From Rhodospirillaceae bacterium (GTDB lineage Bacteria; Pseudomonadota; Alphaproteobacteria; MPNO01; UBA2964), in NCBI GenBank assembly GCA_018660305.1, contig JABJKO010000127.1, positions 1-30,526 of the forward strand: DNA of 30,526 nucleotides, read 5' to 3'. The notes under the pieces were generated by a model. That model was not told where the DNA came from. It worked only from the letters and a program-made list of their open reading frames with translations, and made no database searches. The position numbers and the translations under genes were made by a program. Position 1 is the stretch's first letter; every line of letters begins with the position of its first letter. Shown piece by piece: positions 6,754-15,164 of this stretch.

Positions 6754-8652
6754 CTACTCCACCCCGGCCGCCTCCCATTCTTCCTGTAGTGAGAGCCAGG
6801 CTTCCTCGGCGGCGGCGAGGTCGTGTTCCACATGGCCGTGCTGGCGCTGAAGATCCATGAGAGCGCCATTGTCACCATCATAGAGAGACGGATCGGCCAG
6901 GGCTTCGGCGATTTTGGCCTTTTCGACTTCGAGCTTGGCCATGTTCTTCTCGGCGCGCTGAAGTTGGCTGCGCAGCGGGGCCAGGGCCTTGCGCTTTTCC
7001 GCGGTTTGCCGACGCTGTTCCTTCTTGTCTATGATTGGTGCAGGCGCCGCGGGTTCCGTTTTGCCCTTAACATCCGTTGATTTGTTGGTGTTCTTGCGGC
7101 CCAGCAGCAATCGCCGATAATCATCCATGTCCCCGTCATAGGAGGACACGCCGCCGTCGGCGACCAGCCACAGCCGGTCGGCGGTGAGTTCGATCACATG
7201 GGGGTCATGGCTCACGATCACCACGGCGCCCTTGAAGCTGTTGATGGCATGCACCAGCGCCTCGCGCGACTGGACGTCGAGATGGTTAGTGGGTTCGTCG
7301 AGCAGCAATATATGGGGCTTTTCGCTGGTCATCAGGGCAAACAGCAGCCGCGCTTTCTCGCCGCCCGACAGATTTCCGATGCGGGTGTCTGCTCTCTCCT
7401 GCGAGAACCCGAAGGTGCCCAGATGCTTACGCAAGATGACATCGAGATCCTTGGGCCGGCGGCGCCCCAACTCGATGACCGGCGTGGCGTTCATGTCGAG
7501 CTCATCGGTCTGATGCTGCGCGAAATAGCCGACCCGGAGCTTCTTGGAATGGCTGTGATAGCCCGAGAGCGGCGCCAACCGCCCGGCCAGAAGCTTGATC
7601 AGCGTCGATTTGCCGTTTCCGTTGGCCCCGAGAAGCGCAATCCGGTCATCCTCGTCGAGGCGCAGCGACAGTTTGCTGAGAACCGCCTTGCCGTCATAGC
7701 CCACGGCCACATTGTCGATTGTATAGAGCGGTGGCGGCAGGGGATCGGGATCGGGAAAATTGAAATTGGTGACGCCTTCTTCTAGATGGGCGGCGATGGG
7801 CTGCATTTTTTCCAGCATCTTCAGGCGGCTCTGTGCCTGGCGTGCTTTCGTGGCCTTATAACGGAACCGGTCGACGAATTTCTGGATATGGGCGCGCTGG
7901 GCCTCCTGCTTGACGCGCTCGCTCTCCAACTGCGCCAGTTTCATGCGCCGCGTCTGTTCGAACCTGTCATAGCCGCCCTGATAAAGCGTCAGCTTGGAGT
8001 TTTCCAGATGAAGGATTTCGCCCACCACCCGGTTGAGCAGACCCCGGTCATGGCTGACCACCAGTACGGTTCCGTCATAGCGCCGCAGGTAATCCTCCAG
8101 CCACAGGCTGGCTTCGAGATCGAGATGGTTGGTGGGTTCGTCCAGCAGCAGCAAATCCGGCTGGGTGAACAGCAGCGACGCCAGCGCCACCCGCATGCGC
8201 CAGCCGCCGGAATAACCGCTGCAGGGTTTCCGCTGATCGGCTTCGGAAAATCCCAACCCGGCCAGGATACGGGCGGCACGGGAGGGGGCGCTATGGGCCT
8301 GCTTGTCCTGCAGTCTCGCATGAACTTCCGCAATCCGGTTCGGGTCGGTGGCGGTTTCAGCTTCTTCATTGAGTGCGACCAGTTCCTTATCCGCCGCGAG
8401 AACCGTGTCGATAAGGCTTTGCGGACCATCCGGCGCCTCCTGACGGGTGATACCCACACGCCAACTGGTCGGCAGTTCGATGGTGCCGTCATCGGCATCC
8501 AGCGCGCCGGTAATCAGATGCAGCAGCGTCGTCTTGCCGGCGCCATTGCGGCCAACCAGCCCGACGCGGTGGCCGGGGTTGATACCGGCACTGGCGTGTT
8601 CGATCAGGATTCGCCGCCCGATGCGGTATGTCAGGTTTTCGATGCGCAGCAT
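6754..8652 (-). CDS. ABC-F family ATP-binding cassette protein (YheS/Uup-like)
   Basis: This 632-aa soluble protein has two ABC cassettes and no membrane segments. The first Walker A is GRNGAGKTT (about residues 35-43), with signature YSGGWRMR and Walker B LLLLDEPTNHLDL. An ABC-F linker helix rich in Arg/Lys/Gln follows (FVDRFRYKATKARQAQSRLK). The second cassette has GANGNGKST, LSGGEKARLL and LLLLDEPTNHLDV. The last 110 residues form a charged coiled coil after an Ala/Pro/Lys spacer. ABC-F proteins bind the ribosomal E site and act on stalled or antibiotic-bound ribosomes. The YheS-like layout makes a housekeeping translation role more likely than resistance. No clear ribosome binding site is visible before the ATG at 8652. 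Confidence 0.94.
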   Translation of the reverse strand: MLRIENLTYRIGRRILIEHASAGINPGHRVGLVGRNGAGKTTLLHLITGALDADDGTIELPTSWRVGITRQEAPDGPQSLIDTVLAADKELVALNEEAETATDPNRIAEVHARLQDKQAHSAPSRAARILAGLGFSEADQRKPCSGYSGGWRMRVALASLLFTQPDLLLLDEPTNHLDLEASLWLEDYLRRYDGTVLVVSHDRGLLNRVVGEILHLENSKLTLYQGGYDRFEQTRRMKLAQLESERVKQEAQRAHIQKFVDRFRYKATKARQAQSRLKMLEKMQPIAAHLEEGVTNFNFPDPDPLPPPLYTIDNVAVGYDGKAVLSKLSLRLDEDDRIALLGANGNGKSTLIKLLAGRLAPLSGYHSHSKKLRVGYFAQHQTDELDMNATPVIELGRRRPKDLDVILRKHLGTFGFSQERADTRIGNLSGGEKARLLFALMTSEKPHILLLDEPTNHLDVQSREALVHAINSFKGAVVIVSHDPHVIELTADRLWLVADGGVSSYDGDMDDYRRLLLGRKNTNKSTDVKGKTEPAAPAPIIDKKEQRRQTAEKRKALAPLRSQLQRAEKNMAKLEVEKAKIAEALADPSLYDGDNGALMDLQRQHGHVEHDLAAAEEAWLSLQEEWEAAGVE

Positions 8653-8690
8653 GGCGCGCGGTGTATCACGTAGACGCTGTTAGATGAAAT

Positions 8691-8939
8691 TTATTCTTCG
8701 GGCGGGAGGATCTCGATTGTACAGATCTGATCAAGCAAATGACCGCGGCCGACATCTTCGATGTGAAGCTTTTTCTGTTCGTTCGAGAGCGGCGCTCCAA
8801 GGCCCTGGGTCATGGCGAGGACCAGCGAACGGTCGCTCATGTCGAGCCAGAATCCCCGCCTGACCAGCTTTGCGTCGGCATCCCGCGCAAACGGGTCATT
8901 GGGGCTTTGCCCAAGATCGGGCGAGTAAAAATCTGCCAT
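8691..8939 (-). CDS. Uncharacterised 82-aa protein
   Basis: Not recognised. The product starts MADFYSPDLGQSPNDPFARD, has RRGFWLDMSDRSLVLAMTQG in the middle and ends in an acidic ICTIEILPPEE. It is soluble, with no cysteine pairs except one near the end. The ATG at 8939 is preceded by AAGGAAACC with good spacing, and this start avoids an extension through the upstream 70-nt hairpin. It sits between a DHPON-type hydrolase and the ABC-F gene on the same strand, with a 38-nt gap to the latter. Codon use and the ribosome binding site support it as a real gene. Confidence 0.6.
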   Translation of the reverse strand: MADFYSPDLGQSPNDPFARDADAKLVRRGFWLDMSDRSLVLAMTQGLGAPLSNEQKKLHIEDVGRGHLLDQICTIEILPPEE

Positions 8940-8962
8940 ATTGGTTTCCTTATATCGTCGTG

Positions 8963-9032
8963 CCGGCCCGCTCCCCCTCCTGGCCACCCATCGCGAGTAT
9001 CCTGTGGGTGGCCAGGAGGGGGAGCGGGCTGG
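8963..9032. repeat. Long perfect inverted repeat (REP-like intercistronic hairpin)
   Basis: Positions 8966-8990 are the exact reverse complement of 9005-9029 (25 bp). The pairing extends to 28 bp through a G-T pair at 8965/9030 and two further pairs. The 14-nt loop contains TCGCGA. No T-run follows on either strand, so a simple intrinsic terminator is unlikely. It lies between two minus-strand genes, 23 nt before the start of the 82-aa gene. It may stabilise or attenuate the transcript, or be one copy of a dispersed palindromic element. Confidence 0.9.
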
Positions 9033-9043
9033 AACCGCTAGTT

Positions 9044-10156
9044 CTATGATGCGCCAAGTTGTTGCGCCATCCAGTCGGAAGTCTGTGGGCGAAATTTGTA
9101 GGGGCGGTTATGACAGACATGGACGCCGTCCTCAACGATGGAAAGCACCTTGGGACCGGAGGCATCGGCGGCGATCTGCTCGGCGGCTTCGACGGCGGTG
9201 AGCTGGTCGAGGCCCCCGGCCACTATATAGATGGGGCAGGTGATGTTTTGCGCAATGCCCTTGAGGGAAATGGTCTGCGCTTTCTCCTTTGCCTCCTCCA
9301 TTGAGGCGCTGTGGCTCCGGATACGGAAGACCTCGCGGTTAAGGTGCGATTTCTTGTCCCAGTTGGCGCCCCAGTCATAGGCCCCTGAAACGGTCACGCA
9401 GGCCTTGATGCGTTTTTCGAAACAGGCGGCGCGCGGGGCGTGGTACCCGCCGAGGCTGACGCCGTAGATCCCGATGCGGTCGGTATCCACATCGCCGCGG
9501 CTTTCCAGCCAATCGATGATGGTGCCGGCGACGGTCTCGTAATTGCCACGGATTGGGAAATCATATTCCCCCTCGCCCTGGCCGGGGCCGTCGATGGACA
9601 GGCTTGCCATACCGCGCGCCAGCAGAGCGTCTTCGTAACGAACGACTTCCTCCTTGGTTGCCTCCAGCCCCGGGATCATCAGGACGATGGGCGGTTTGTC
9701 GATGCCGGGCGGGCGCCGCAGATTGGCGGCCAGCCATTTATGCTCAAACGGGATTTCGCACCGTTCCCCCGGCGGCTGGAGATGGGGCAGGGCGAGGGTG
9801 CGGCATTCGACAGCCTTCATATGCGCCGCCTTCATCTGGTCGGGGAAGTCGACCGCCATGAACTTGCCGAAATGATACAGCAGCCCCGCCGTTGTCAGGT
9901 GTTCGCTGGCGGTCAGCATATTGCCCGCCACCAGGGCCTCGCGACCGAAGGCTTCGTGGATCTCGGCCCGGGCCGACCAGCGCGGCAACCAATCCTCCCA
10001 GAGCTCGATGCCGTCCGTCGCCTCCTGAAAATCGGCCAGCGGCACACCACTGGTGATAAAACGGTGGGTGAAGATGCGGATAACAATGTCGATCTGCTCG
10101 TCGCGCGCCATGGCCGTCGCCCCTGCAAGGTCTGGTTTTATGTATGAGGGGAACAT
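9044..10156 (-). CDS. Alpha/beta hydrolase of the 2,6-dihydroxypseudooxynicotine hydrolase-like family
   Basis: The protein (about 370 aa) has a long helical N-terminal lid domain (FITSGVPLADFQEA, then a WLPRWS stretch) followed by an alpha/beta hydrolase core. Core motifs are MIPGLEATKEE, DGPGQGEGEY, the nucleophile in YGVSLGGYHAPR (Ser near 234), the acid in AGGLDQLT (Asp near 317) and a histidine in EDGVHVCHNR (near 346). This lid-plus-core plan is that of DHPON hydrolase and related C-C or ester hydrolases. No nicotine-pathway genes accompany it, so the substrate is open. The start is uncertain. ATG 10156 gives the N-terminus MFPSYIKPDLAG, while ATG 10111 (MARDEQ) has a better GGGG ribosome binding site. 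A TTG at 10180 is less likely. The stop of the exported peptidase lies 48 nt upstream. Confidence 0.8.
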   Translation of the reverse strand: MFPSYIKPDLAGATAMARDEQIDIVIRIFTHRFITSGVPLADFQEATDGIELWEDWLPRWSARAEIHEAFGREALVAGNMLTASEHLTTAGLLYHFGKFMAVDFPDQMKAAHMKAVECRTLALPHLQPPGERCEIPFEHKWLAANLRRPPGIDKPPIVLMIPGLEATKEEVVRYEDALLARGMASLSIDGPGQGEGEYDFPIRGNYETVAGTIIDWLESRGDVDTDRIGIYGVSLGGYHAPRAACFEKRIKACVTVSGAYDWGANWDKKSHLNREVFRIRSHSASMEEAKEKAQTISLKGIAQNITCPIYIVAGGLDQLTAVEAAEQIAADASGPKVLSIVEDGVHVCHNRPYKFRPQTSDWMAQQLGAS

Positions 10157-10204
10157 GCCCCAGCGCCGCCACTGCCGCAAGAAGTAGCGCCGAAAAGTGG
10201 CAGG

Positions 10205-11005
10205 TTAGCGCGTGAAATTCCTGATATTGCGGTAGATCTGTCGGGCTCGGTCCAAATCAAACCTTTGTGCGTGGATGTGGGTGTGCCACGCGGTTACCAG
10301 AGCGGGCGCGGGCTGTCCATAGACCGGCTGAAAATCCTGTTCTTCAAATGGTTTGTCGTAGATCGCGAGGAATTTTGTGATGCCGTGCGTGTCGATCAGA
10401 TATTTGCAGAACGAAGACGACTGGGCGTAGGCCAGAAAACGGTGCCAGAGATTTCCCTTCCCAAAGAAGTTCTTCCGTCGCCGGTCCCGCATGACTTCCA
10501 GCATGGGAAGGGCCGAGTTTTCTTCCAGGATCAAACGCATCAGCTCATGGGGCAGACGTCGGGTCGGGTAGGCAATGTCTTTGCCGTATTTGTCCTGCAT
10601 GTAGGAGGCGAACCCCTCCGTCGTCCAATGCCCATGGGACCATGTGTAGCCCGCCAGCATGTGGGTGAGTTCGTGGATGATGGGCGAACGCCTGCCGGCA
10701 ACGCGATGCAGCACGATCGGACCGCGCCCGTGGTAGCTGCGCGAGATGCCGCGGCCGCGCTTCAGATGAACGGTAATAGGGAATTTTTCGGTGCGGAGCG
10801 GGACGCCGAGTGCCTTCAAAGCCCTGATCCCCGTTTCCAACTCGCTGGTCACATGAGCCACATGATTGTCGGAAAACCCTGCATGGTTTTCGATGCTGAA
10901 GAGGCCCCCGGCAGCCGTTTGCGCTAACGCCGCGCTTGGCCATGTGTTGAGCAACGCGAGTGCGGATATAAATATCGCGACGTATTTTCGAATACTGCCG
11001 GTCAC
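10205..11005 (-). CDS. Exported HExxH (gluzincin-like) metallopeptidase coupled to the hopanoid operon
   Basis: The 266-aa product has a signal peptide (residues 1-28, cleavage ALA-Q). Its zinc motif is HELTH (111-115), with a likely third ligand Glu130 in TTEGFASYM, the gluzincin / peptidase MA-like arrangement. The C-terminal third is helical and positively charged. The start is the GTG at 11005, which overlaps the upstream TGA (11004-11002) in a GTGA junction, so translation is coupled to the CDP-alcohol phosphatidyltransferase. ATG/GTG starts farther upstream would overlap that gene by about 100 nt and bury the signal peptide. It probably acts in the periplasm. The substrate is unknown, and its link to hopanoid or envelope lipid biology is only by position. 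Confidence 0.78.
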   Translation of the reverse strand: MTGSIRKYVAIFISALALLNTWPSAALAQTAAGGLFSIENHAGFSDNHVAHVTSELETGIRALKALGVPLRTEKFPITVHLKRGRGISRSYHGRGPIVLHRVAGRRSPIIHELTHMLAGYTWSHGHWTTEGFASYMQDKYGKDIAYPTRRLPHELMRLILEENSALPMLEVMRDRRRKNFFGKGNLWHRFLAYAQSSSFCKYLIDTHGITKFLAIYDKPFEEQDFQPVYGQPAPALVTAWHTHIHAQRFDLDRARQIYRNIRNFTR

Positions 11006-11598
11006 CGCTTCAATTTGCGTAGTTTCCACCAGGTTAGCAGGGCGAATGCTGGAGCGCCTATCGATGCGCCAACCACAAACGGCATTTGCCAGCCGAGCCA
11101 CACGATGGGGGCGAACAGGTACAGGACGTCGTCGAAATCGAACCCCCAGATGCCGGGATAGGCTTTCTCGCCGGTGTCGGACTGACGGCTATCGATTGCT
11201 TCGGCGAATAGTTCGGCGGCGAATACACCGGCCGCTCCCATGGCGCCCAGCAGGATTGCCCAGTCGCCGAGAAAGCCGTTACGGAGACCTATGCCGGCAC
11301 CGAGGAAGAACAATGACGTGACGGTAATGTCGCAGACCATGTCGTATCTGTGGCCCCCGGGGCTGGTCTTGCCGCTGACACGGGCCAGTTCACCGTCGGC
11401 GCGGTCGAGAAAGGCCGACAGTAGCCACAGCCAGCCGCCCCAGATGTCCCAGTCTCGGTTGCCGACAGCAAAGGCGGTACAGGCCGCGATACCGGTCACC
11501 AGCCGAAGGGTGGTCAGGTGGTTGGGGGTGACCGGGCTATCCACCAGCGGCAGGATGCACACGCGCGCGATCTTATGGGTCCAGGAATCGCCGACCAT
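11002..11598 (-). CDS. CDP-alcohol phosphatidyltransferase in the hpn operon
   Basis: This 198-aa integral membrane protein carries the complete family signature D65-x2-D68-G69-x2-A72-R73-x8-G82-x3-D86-x3-D90. It has five or six hydrophobic segments and a basic tail (KLRKLKR). Such enzymes move a phospho-alcohol group between CDP and a second alcohol to make phospholipid head groups. The ATG at 11598 overlaps the hpnK stop in TGATG, and its own stop overlaps the next gene's GTG, so all three are translationally coupled. The neighbourhood suggests an acceptor or donor linked to hopanoids, for example a phosphatidyl-hopanoid, but this is inference. An ordinary phosphatidylglycerol- or inositol-type synthase is the alternative. 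Confidence 0.85.
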   Translation of the reverse strand: MVGDSWTHKIARVCILPLVDSPVTPNHLTTLRLVTGIAACTAFAVGNRDWDIWGGWLWLLSAFLDRADGELARVSGKTSPGGHRYDMVCDITVTSLFFLGAGIGLRNGFLGDWAILLGAMGAAGVFAAELFAEAIDSRQSDTGEKAYPGIWGFDFDDVLYLFAPIVWLGWQMPFVVGASIGAPAFALLTWWKLRKLKR

Positions 11599-12401
11599 CA
11601 GATGTCCCTGAATGCGATCAGCTGGATATTGGACGACCTGATGGCGTTCTGAACATCGCCATCCAGCAACGCCCGGTATTCGTCTTCAAACCGGAAGTCG
11701 GATGCGGCGGGATCGAGGCCTGCCCACCGCTCCGTCGCCGGGTGGAAAAACATCTCCGACACCCCGTCGGGTAAGCTTTGAAGCAAGGGCATGACATGGT
11801 CGCGGTCCATCTGGCCGGTATGGCGCAGCCCGAAGACATTGTCGTTGAAAAGAATGTTGGCGGATGTCAATTGCGTCTTCATGCGTTCGACCCAGGGCTT
11901 TAGAAACAACGATCCGGGCGGCTCAAAGGGAACGCGGATGGCTCTTAGTCCGTAGTCACGGCCGATGTCGAGGATCAGGCGCAGCACTGTTGGGTGAAGA
12001 TGCATGTGGTTGTGGGCGTTTACGTGATCGAGGGTCAGGCCGGTCTGTTTAAACGCTTCAAACTGGGCCCGGATCTCCGCAGCGAGTTGGCGACGTACCC
12101 TAGGTAAAAAGAAAAACCGGATACCGGCGCGGACAAGGTTTGTATCGAACTGGCCGTTCTTGTCGGTGAGGTGAGGTATGTCCCGGTGCGGCAACAGGGA
12201 CTGGCCACGGGCGACAACCACATGAAGCCCGACTGCGAGGTCCGGATGTCTTTTTGCGCGGGCAACCGCATCGCCGATTTCGGGCGCGCCCACCATCAGG
12301 CAGGTGGTCGTCAAAATGCCGTCGGCGAAGGCGCTCTCGATGGCCTTATTGACAGGTAATGAGAGTCCGAAATCGTCGCCGGTAACAATGAGGCGTTTCA
12401 G
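11598..12401 (-). CDS. hpnK: HpnK, hopanoid glucosamine deacetylase (YdjC/ChbG family)
   Basis: This 267-aa YdjC-type deacetylase removes the acetyl group from N-acetylglucosaminyl bacteriohopanetetrol. The metal-site motifs are Asp9-Asp10 in VTGDDFGLS, His60 in VGLHVVV, and the cluster DHVNAHNHMHLHP (His126, 130, 132, 134). The essential N-terminus KRLIVTGDDFG begins right at the hpnJ stop, and no ATG exists before it. I choose CTG at 12401, which overlaps the hpnJ TGA as CTGA and has GGGAG exactly 8 nt upstream. GTG at 12422 is the alternative and would add seven residues but lacks a ribosome binding site. Its downstream end overlaps the CDP-alcohol phosphatidyltransferase start by 1 nt. 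Confidence 0.88.
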   Translation of the reverse strand: MKRLIVTGDDFGLSLPVNKAIESAFADGILTTTCLMVGAPEIGDAVARAKRHPDLAVGLHVVVARGQSLLPHRDIPHLTDKNGQFDTNLVRAGIRFFFLPRVRRQLAAEIRAQFEAFKQTGLTLDHVNAHNHMHLHPTVLRLILDIGRDYGLRAIRVPFEPPGSLFLKPWVERMKTQLTSANILFNDNVFGLRHTGQMDRDHVMPLLQSLPDGVSEMFFHPATERWAGLDPAASDFRFEDEYRALLDGDVQNAIRSSNIQLIAFRDI

Positions 12402-13855
12402 ACCGCGTTCTCCCGTCCCCACAGGAAGCGGAAGAACTCGACCCCTTCTCGGAGTTGCCGCTTCATGACCTGCCAGTCCTTGCACATGTCATAAAAGAGC
12501 GCCGCCATCTTCGTGGGGCGGAAGTAGAACCGCTTGTAGAATGTATCGACGGCGCTGAAAATTTCTTCCTTCGACAGATGCGGATAGTTAAGCACACTGT
12601 TCTGCACGCCACTATTGGTCACCAGCTGGTCGCCGTCTTCCGCCACCAGCCAGCCATTTTCCGTTGCCTGCTTGTACAGGAACGTGCCGGGATAGGCGGC
12701 GGGCAGGGACACCTGAATGGTCTTGGGGTTGAGTTCCTGGGCGTAATTGATGGTCTCTTCAATAGTCTCGCGTGTCTCGCCCGGCAGACCGACGATAAAC
12801 GTGCCGTGGATCAATATGCCCAGCTCATGGCAGTCCCGTGTGAATTGCTTGGCCTTGTCCACCAGAATACCCTTCTTGATGTTATTCAGGATTTTCTGGT
12901 TGCCGGATTCGTAGCCGACAAGCAGCAGCCTGAGCCCGTTCTCCTTCATGATCTTGAGCGTCTCATAAGGCACGTTGGCCTTGGCATTGCATGACCAGGT
13001 CACGCCGAGCTTGCCCAATTCGAGGGCCAGCGCTTCGACGTTCTCGCGATTGTCGGTCAGCGTGTCGTCGTCGAAAAAGAATTCCTTTATTTCCGGGAAA
13101 TTGTCGCGGGCATATTTGATTTCGGCGGTGACGTTCTCGACCGAGCGGGTGCGGTAGTTGTGGCCGGCGATGGTCTGGGGCCACAGACAGAACGTGCAGC
13201 GCGACTTGCAGCCCCGACCGGTATAGAGCGACATGTAGGGATGCAGCATATAGCCGTTGTAATAATCCGAGGTGACCAGGTTTTCCTTATAGACCGGGGT
13301 CACCCAGGGCAGGGTGTTCATGTCCTCGATCAGCGGACGGCTCCCGGTAAAGTGGGGCGCGCCGTCCTTCAGGATGGTGATCCCGACAACGTCTTCGAGC
13401 GGCTTGCCTTCGGCGATTTCCTGAATGGTGAAATCGAATTCACTGTCGCACACGAAATCGATGGCCGGCGAGGTGACGATAGAGGCCTCATTATTAATCG
13501 CGACATGGGCGCCACAAAAGCCGATCAACAGGTCGGGATTTTTGGCCTTGAAGGCTTCGGCGACTTTCACGTCATTGAGAAAAGACGGCGTGCTGGTGTA
13601 AAGCACCAGGAATTCATATTCGCCGGCCAGCGGCAGGATATCGTCGATCTGCAGTCCACGGGCCGGTGCGTCGATGAGCCGGCTGCCCGGAACCAGGGCC
13701 GCCAGCTGCGCCAGCCAGGTCGGGTACCAAAACGACTTGACCTCGCGTTTGCACTGGTAACGGGAACCCGCGCCACCATCATATCCGTCATAGGTTGGCG
13801 GGCTCAGAAATAGGGTCTTTTTAACTGTCGGCATACTTACCCGTGAACTTTCCAT
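12398..13855 (-). CDS. hpnJ: HpnJ, radical SAM hopanoid cyclitol-ether synthase
   Basis: This 485-aa radical SAM enzyme converts glucosaminyl bacteriohopanetetrol into the cyclitol ether. An N-terminal B12-binding-like domain (starting LFLSPPTYDGYDGGAGSRYQ) is followed by the cluster motif C216-KSR-C220-TF-C223. A GYESGNQ stretch and the later FIVGLPGET follow, as in other B12-type radical SAM proteins. Length matches the HpnJ family. ATG 13855 is annotated, but an internal ATG at 13834 (MPTVKKTLFL) would match the usual family N-terminus better, and neither has a strong ribosome binding site. It lies 17 nt after hpnI and overlaps hpnK by 4 nt. Confidence 0.93.
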   Translation of the reverse strand: MESSRVSMPTVKKTLFLSPPTYDGYDGGAGSRYQCKREVKSFWYPTWLAQLAALVPGSRLIDAPARGLQIDDILPLAGEYEFLVLYTSTPSFLNDVKVAEAFKAKNPDLLIGFCGAHVAINNEASIVTSPAIDFVCDSEFDFTIQEIAEGKPLEDVVGITILKDGAPHFTGSRPLIEDMNTLPWVTPVYKENLVTSDYYNGYMLHPYMSLYTGRGCKSRCTFCLWPQTIAGHNYRTRSVENVTAEIKYARDNFPEIKEFFFDDDTLTDNRENVEALALELGKLGVTWSCNAKANVPYETLKIMKENGLRLLLVGYESGNQKILNNIKKGILVDKAKQFTRDCHELGILIHGTFIVGLPGETRETIEETINYAQELNPKTIQVSLPAAYPGTFLYKQATENGWLVAEDGDQLVTNSGVQNSVLNYPHLSKEEIFSAVDTFYKRFYFRPTKMAALFYDMCKDWQVMKRQLREGVEFFRFLWGRENAV

Positions 13856-13872
13856 AGGAGACGATCTATAAA

Positions 13873-15027
13873 CTACTTGGCGATCTTAAGCTGATTATTC
13901 GCATGAATTTCGAACGCGCTTTCCCGCCATAATACCTTGCTGCTGAAATAGCTGACAATGCGCACGGCAACCGATACCAGATCCCGGGCCGGGATAAGCC
14001 AGGGCGCGAACATGGACCCACCGGGCACAGATATCGAAACCGCATAATGCAGGGCAAGCCGCACCGCCAGGGCACTTCCGACGACGGCGAGGGCAAGAAT
14101 CGCCGATTCCGTGAAGAGATAAAGCGGAAGCGCCGCGATCAACGACAGCGGCATAAGTTCGGTAATAAAGGAAAGCGCATAGCCGAGCGGCTGCACCGAC
14201 CGGATTGTCCGGGCCCAGCGGAGTTCGTGCTGGAACAGGCCCGTCAGATCGCGCTCGTAAATAATGTTTTCCACAACATAAGGTGCAAGGGCAATTCGAT
14301 AGCCTTGCTCGACGACGAACTGCCCCAGCATATAATCGTCCGCCAGATAATCCGCGAGCACATCAAAATTTCCCATCTGCTCGAGGACATTGCGCCGAAC
14401 GGCCATGGTGGCCCCGAAGCAATAGGTAAGCGGTCCGAACATGGTGGGCAGCAGCGCCGACGGCAAAAACCAGTCGTTTATAAACATAGCGCCCAGCTTG
14501 GAGGGCACCCCGCCGCTGGCAGTTCCCGAATACAGGCATGTGGTTGCCCCCACCGTGTCGTCGGCAAAGGGAGCCATGATGATTTTGAGGTAATCCGGCC
14601 GGACGCGCATGTCGCTATCGGAAATAACGAGGATGTCATGCTTCGCGACGGACATCATATTGGCGAGATTGCTGATTTTGTAGTTGGTGCCGATAATCCG
14701 GTCGTTGATGACGAGCGAAATGTCCAGCGCCGGAAATTCCTCGATGATTCCGTTGATGACGGGAATGGCCGGGTCGTCGCGATCACGGACCCCCAGGACG
14801 ATCTGGAAATTCTTGTAATCCTGATTGCAGAAAGTGCGCAGATTATCGGCCAGACCGGGCTCCATGCCGCACAGCGGCTTGAGCATGGTCACGGGCGTCA
14901 GGCCTGGAGACTTCGGAGAGGTCTTTAGTTTGAAGCCAAACCGCAACACCCCCATGATCGCCACTGCGACGTAACAGAATGACAGGCTGAGCAGGACGCA
15001 CGCGGCGAACGACAGAATTTCCAGCAT
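13873..15027 (-). CDS. hpnI: HpnI, hopanoid N-acetylglucosaminyltransferase (ceramide glucosyltransferase-like, GT21)
   Basis: The 384-aa membrane glycosyltransferase attaches N-acetylglucosamine to bacteriohopanetetrol, the first step of the branch completed by hpnK and hpnJ. It has an N-terminal transmembrane helix (residues about 4-28) and a GT-A domain with VSLVIN-type strands and the metal site ISDSDMRVRPDY. The acceptor-side motif is LADDYMLGQ, followed by HELRWARTIR (the ceramide glucosyltransferase (Q/R)xxRW-like box). Hydrophobic C-terminal segments span residues about 295-350. The ATG at 15027 lacks a clear ribosome binding site. A 137-nt gap separates it from hpnL, so a separate promoter is possible there, although I could not define one. 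Confidence 0.92.
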   Translation of the reverse strand: MLEILSFAACVLLSLSFCYVAVAIMGVLRFGFKLKTSPKSPGLTPVTMLKPLCGMEPGLADNLRTFCNQDYKNFQIVLGVRDRDDPAIPVINGIIEEFPALDISLVINDRIIGTNYKISNLANMMSVAKHDILVISDSDMRVRPDYLKIIMAPFADDTVGATTCLYSGTASGGVPSKLGAMFINDWFLPSALLPTMFGPLTYCFGATMAVRRNVLEQMGNFDVLADYLADDYMLGQFVVEQGYRIALAPYVVENIIYERDLTGLFQHELRWARTIRSVQPLGYALSFITELMPLSLIAALPLYLFTESAILALAVVGSALAVRLALHYAVSISVPGGSMFAPWLIPARDLVSVAVRIVSYFSSKVLWRESAFEIHANNQLKIAK

Positions 15028-15164
15028 GGGATAACTAAACCAGACTAATGGCTGAAGGCTGTACTGCAGGAGCTTGCCTACATAACGTGAATCGTTGAGT
15101 CACACAATTGCCATAAATCCTTGATTTTCCGCCTAGTCCCGTAGAGGGAACCTGCGCCAAAGTC

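Noticed and set aside
8963..9032. Intrinsic terminator
   Set aside because: The stem is long enough but no T-run follows it on either strand, and the same-strand downstream gene has its ribosome binding site immediately after.
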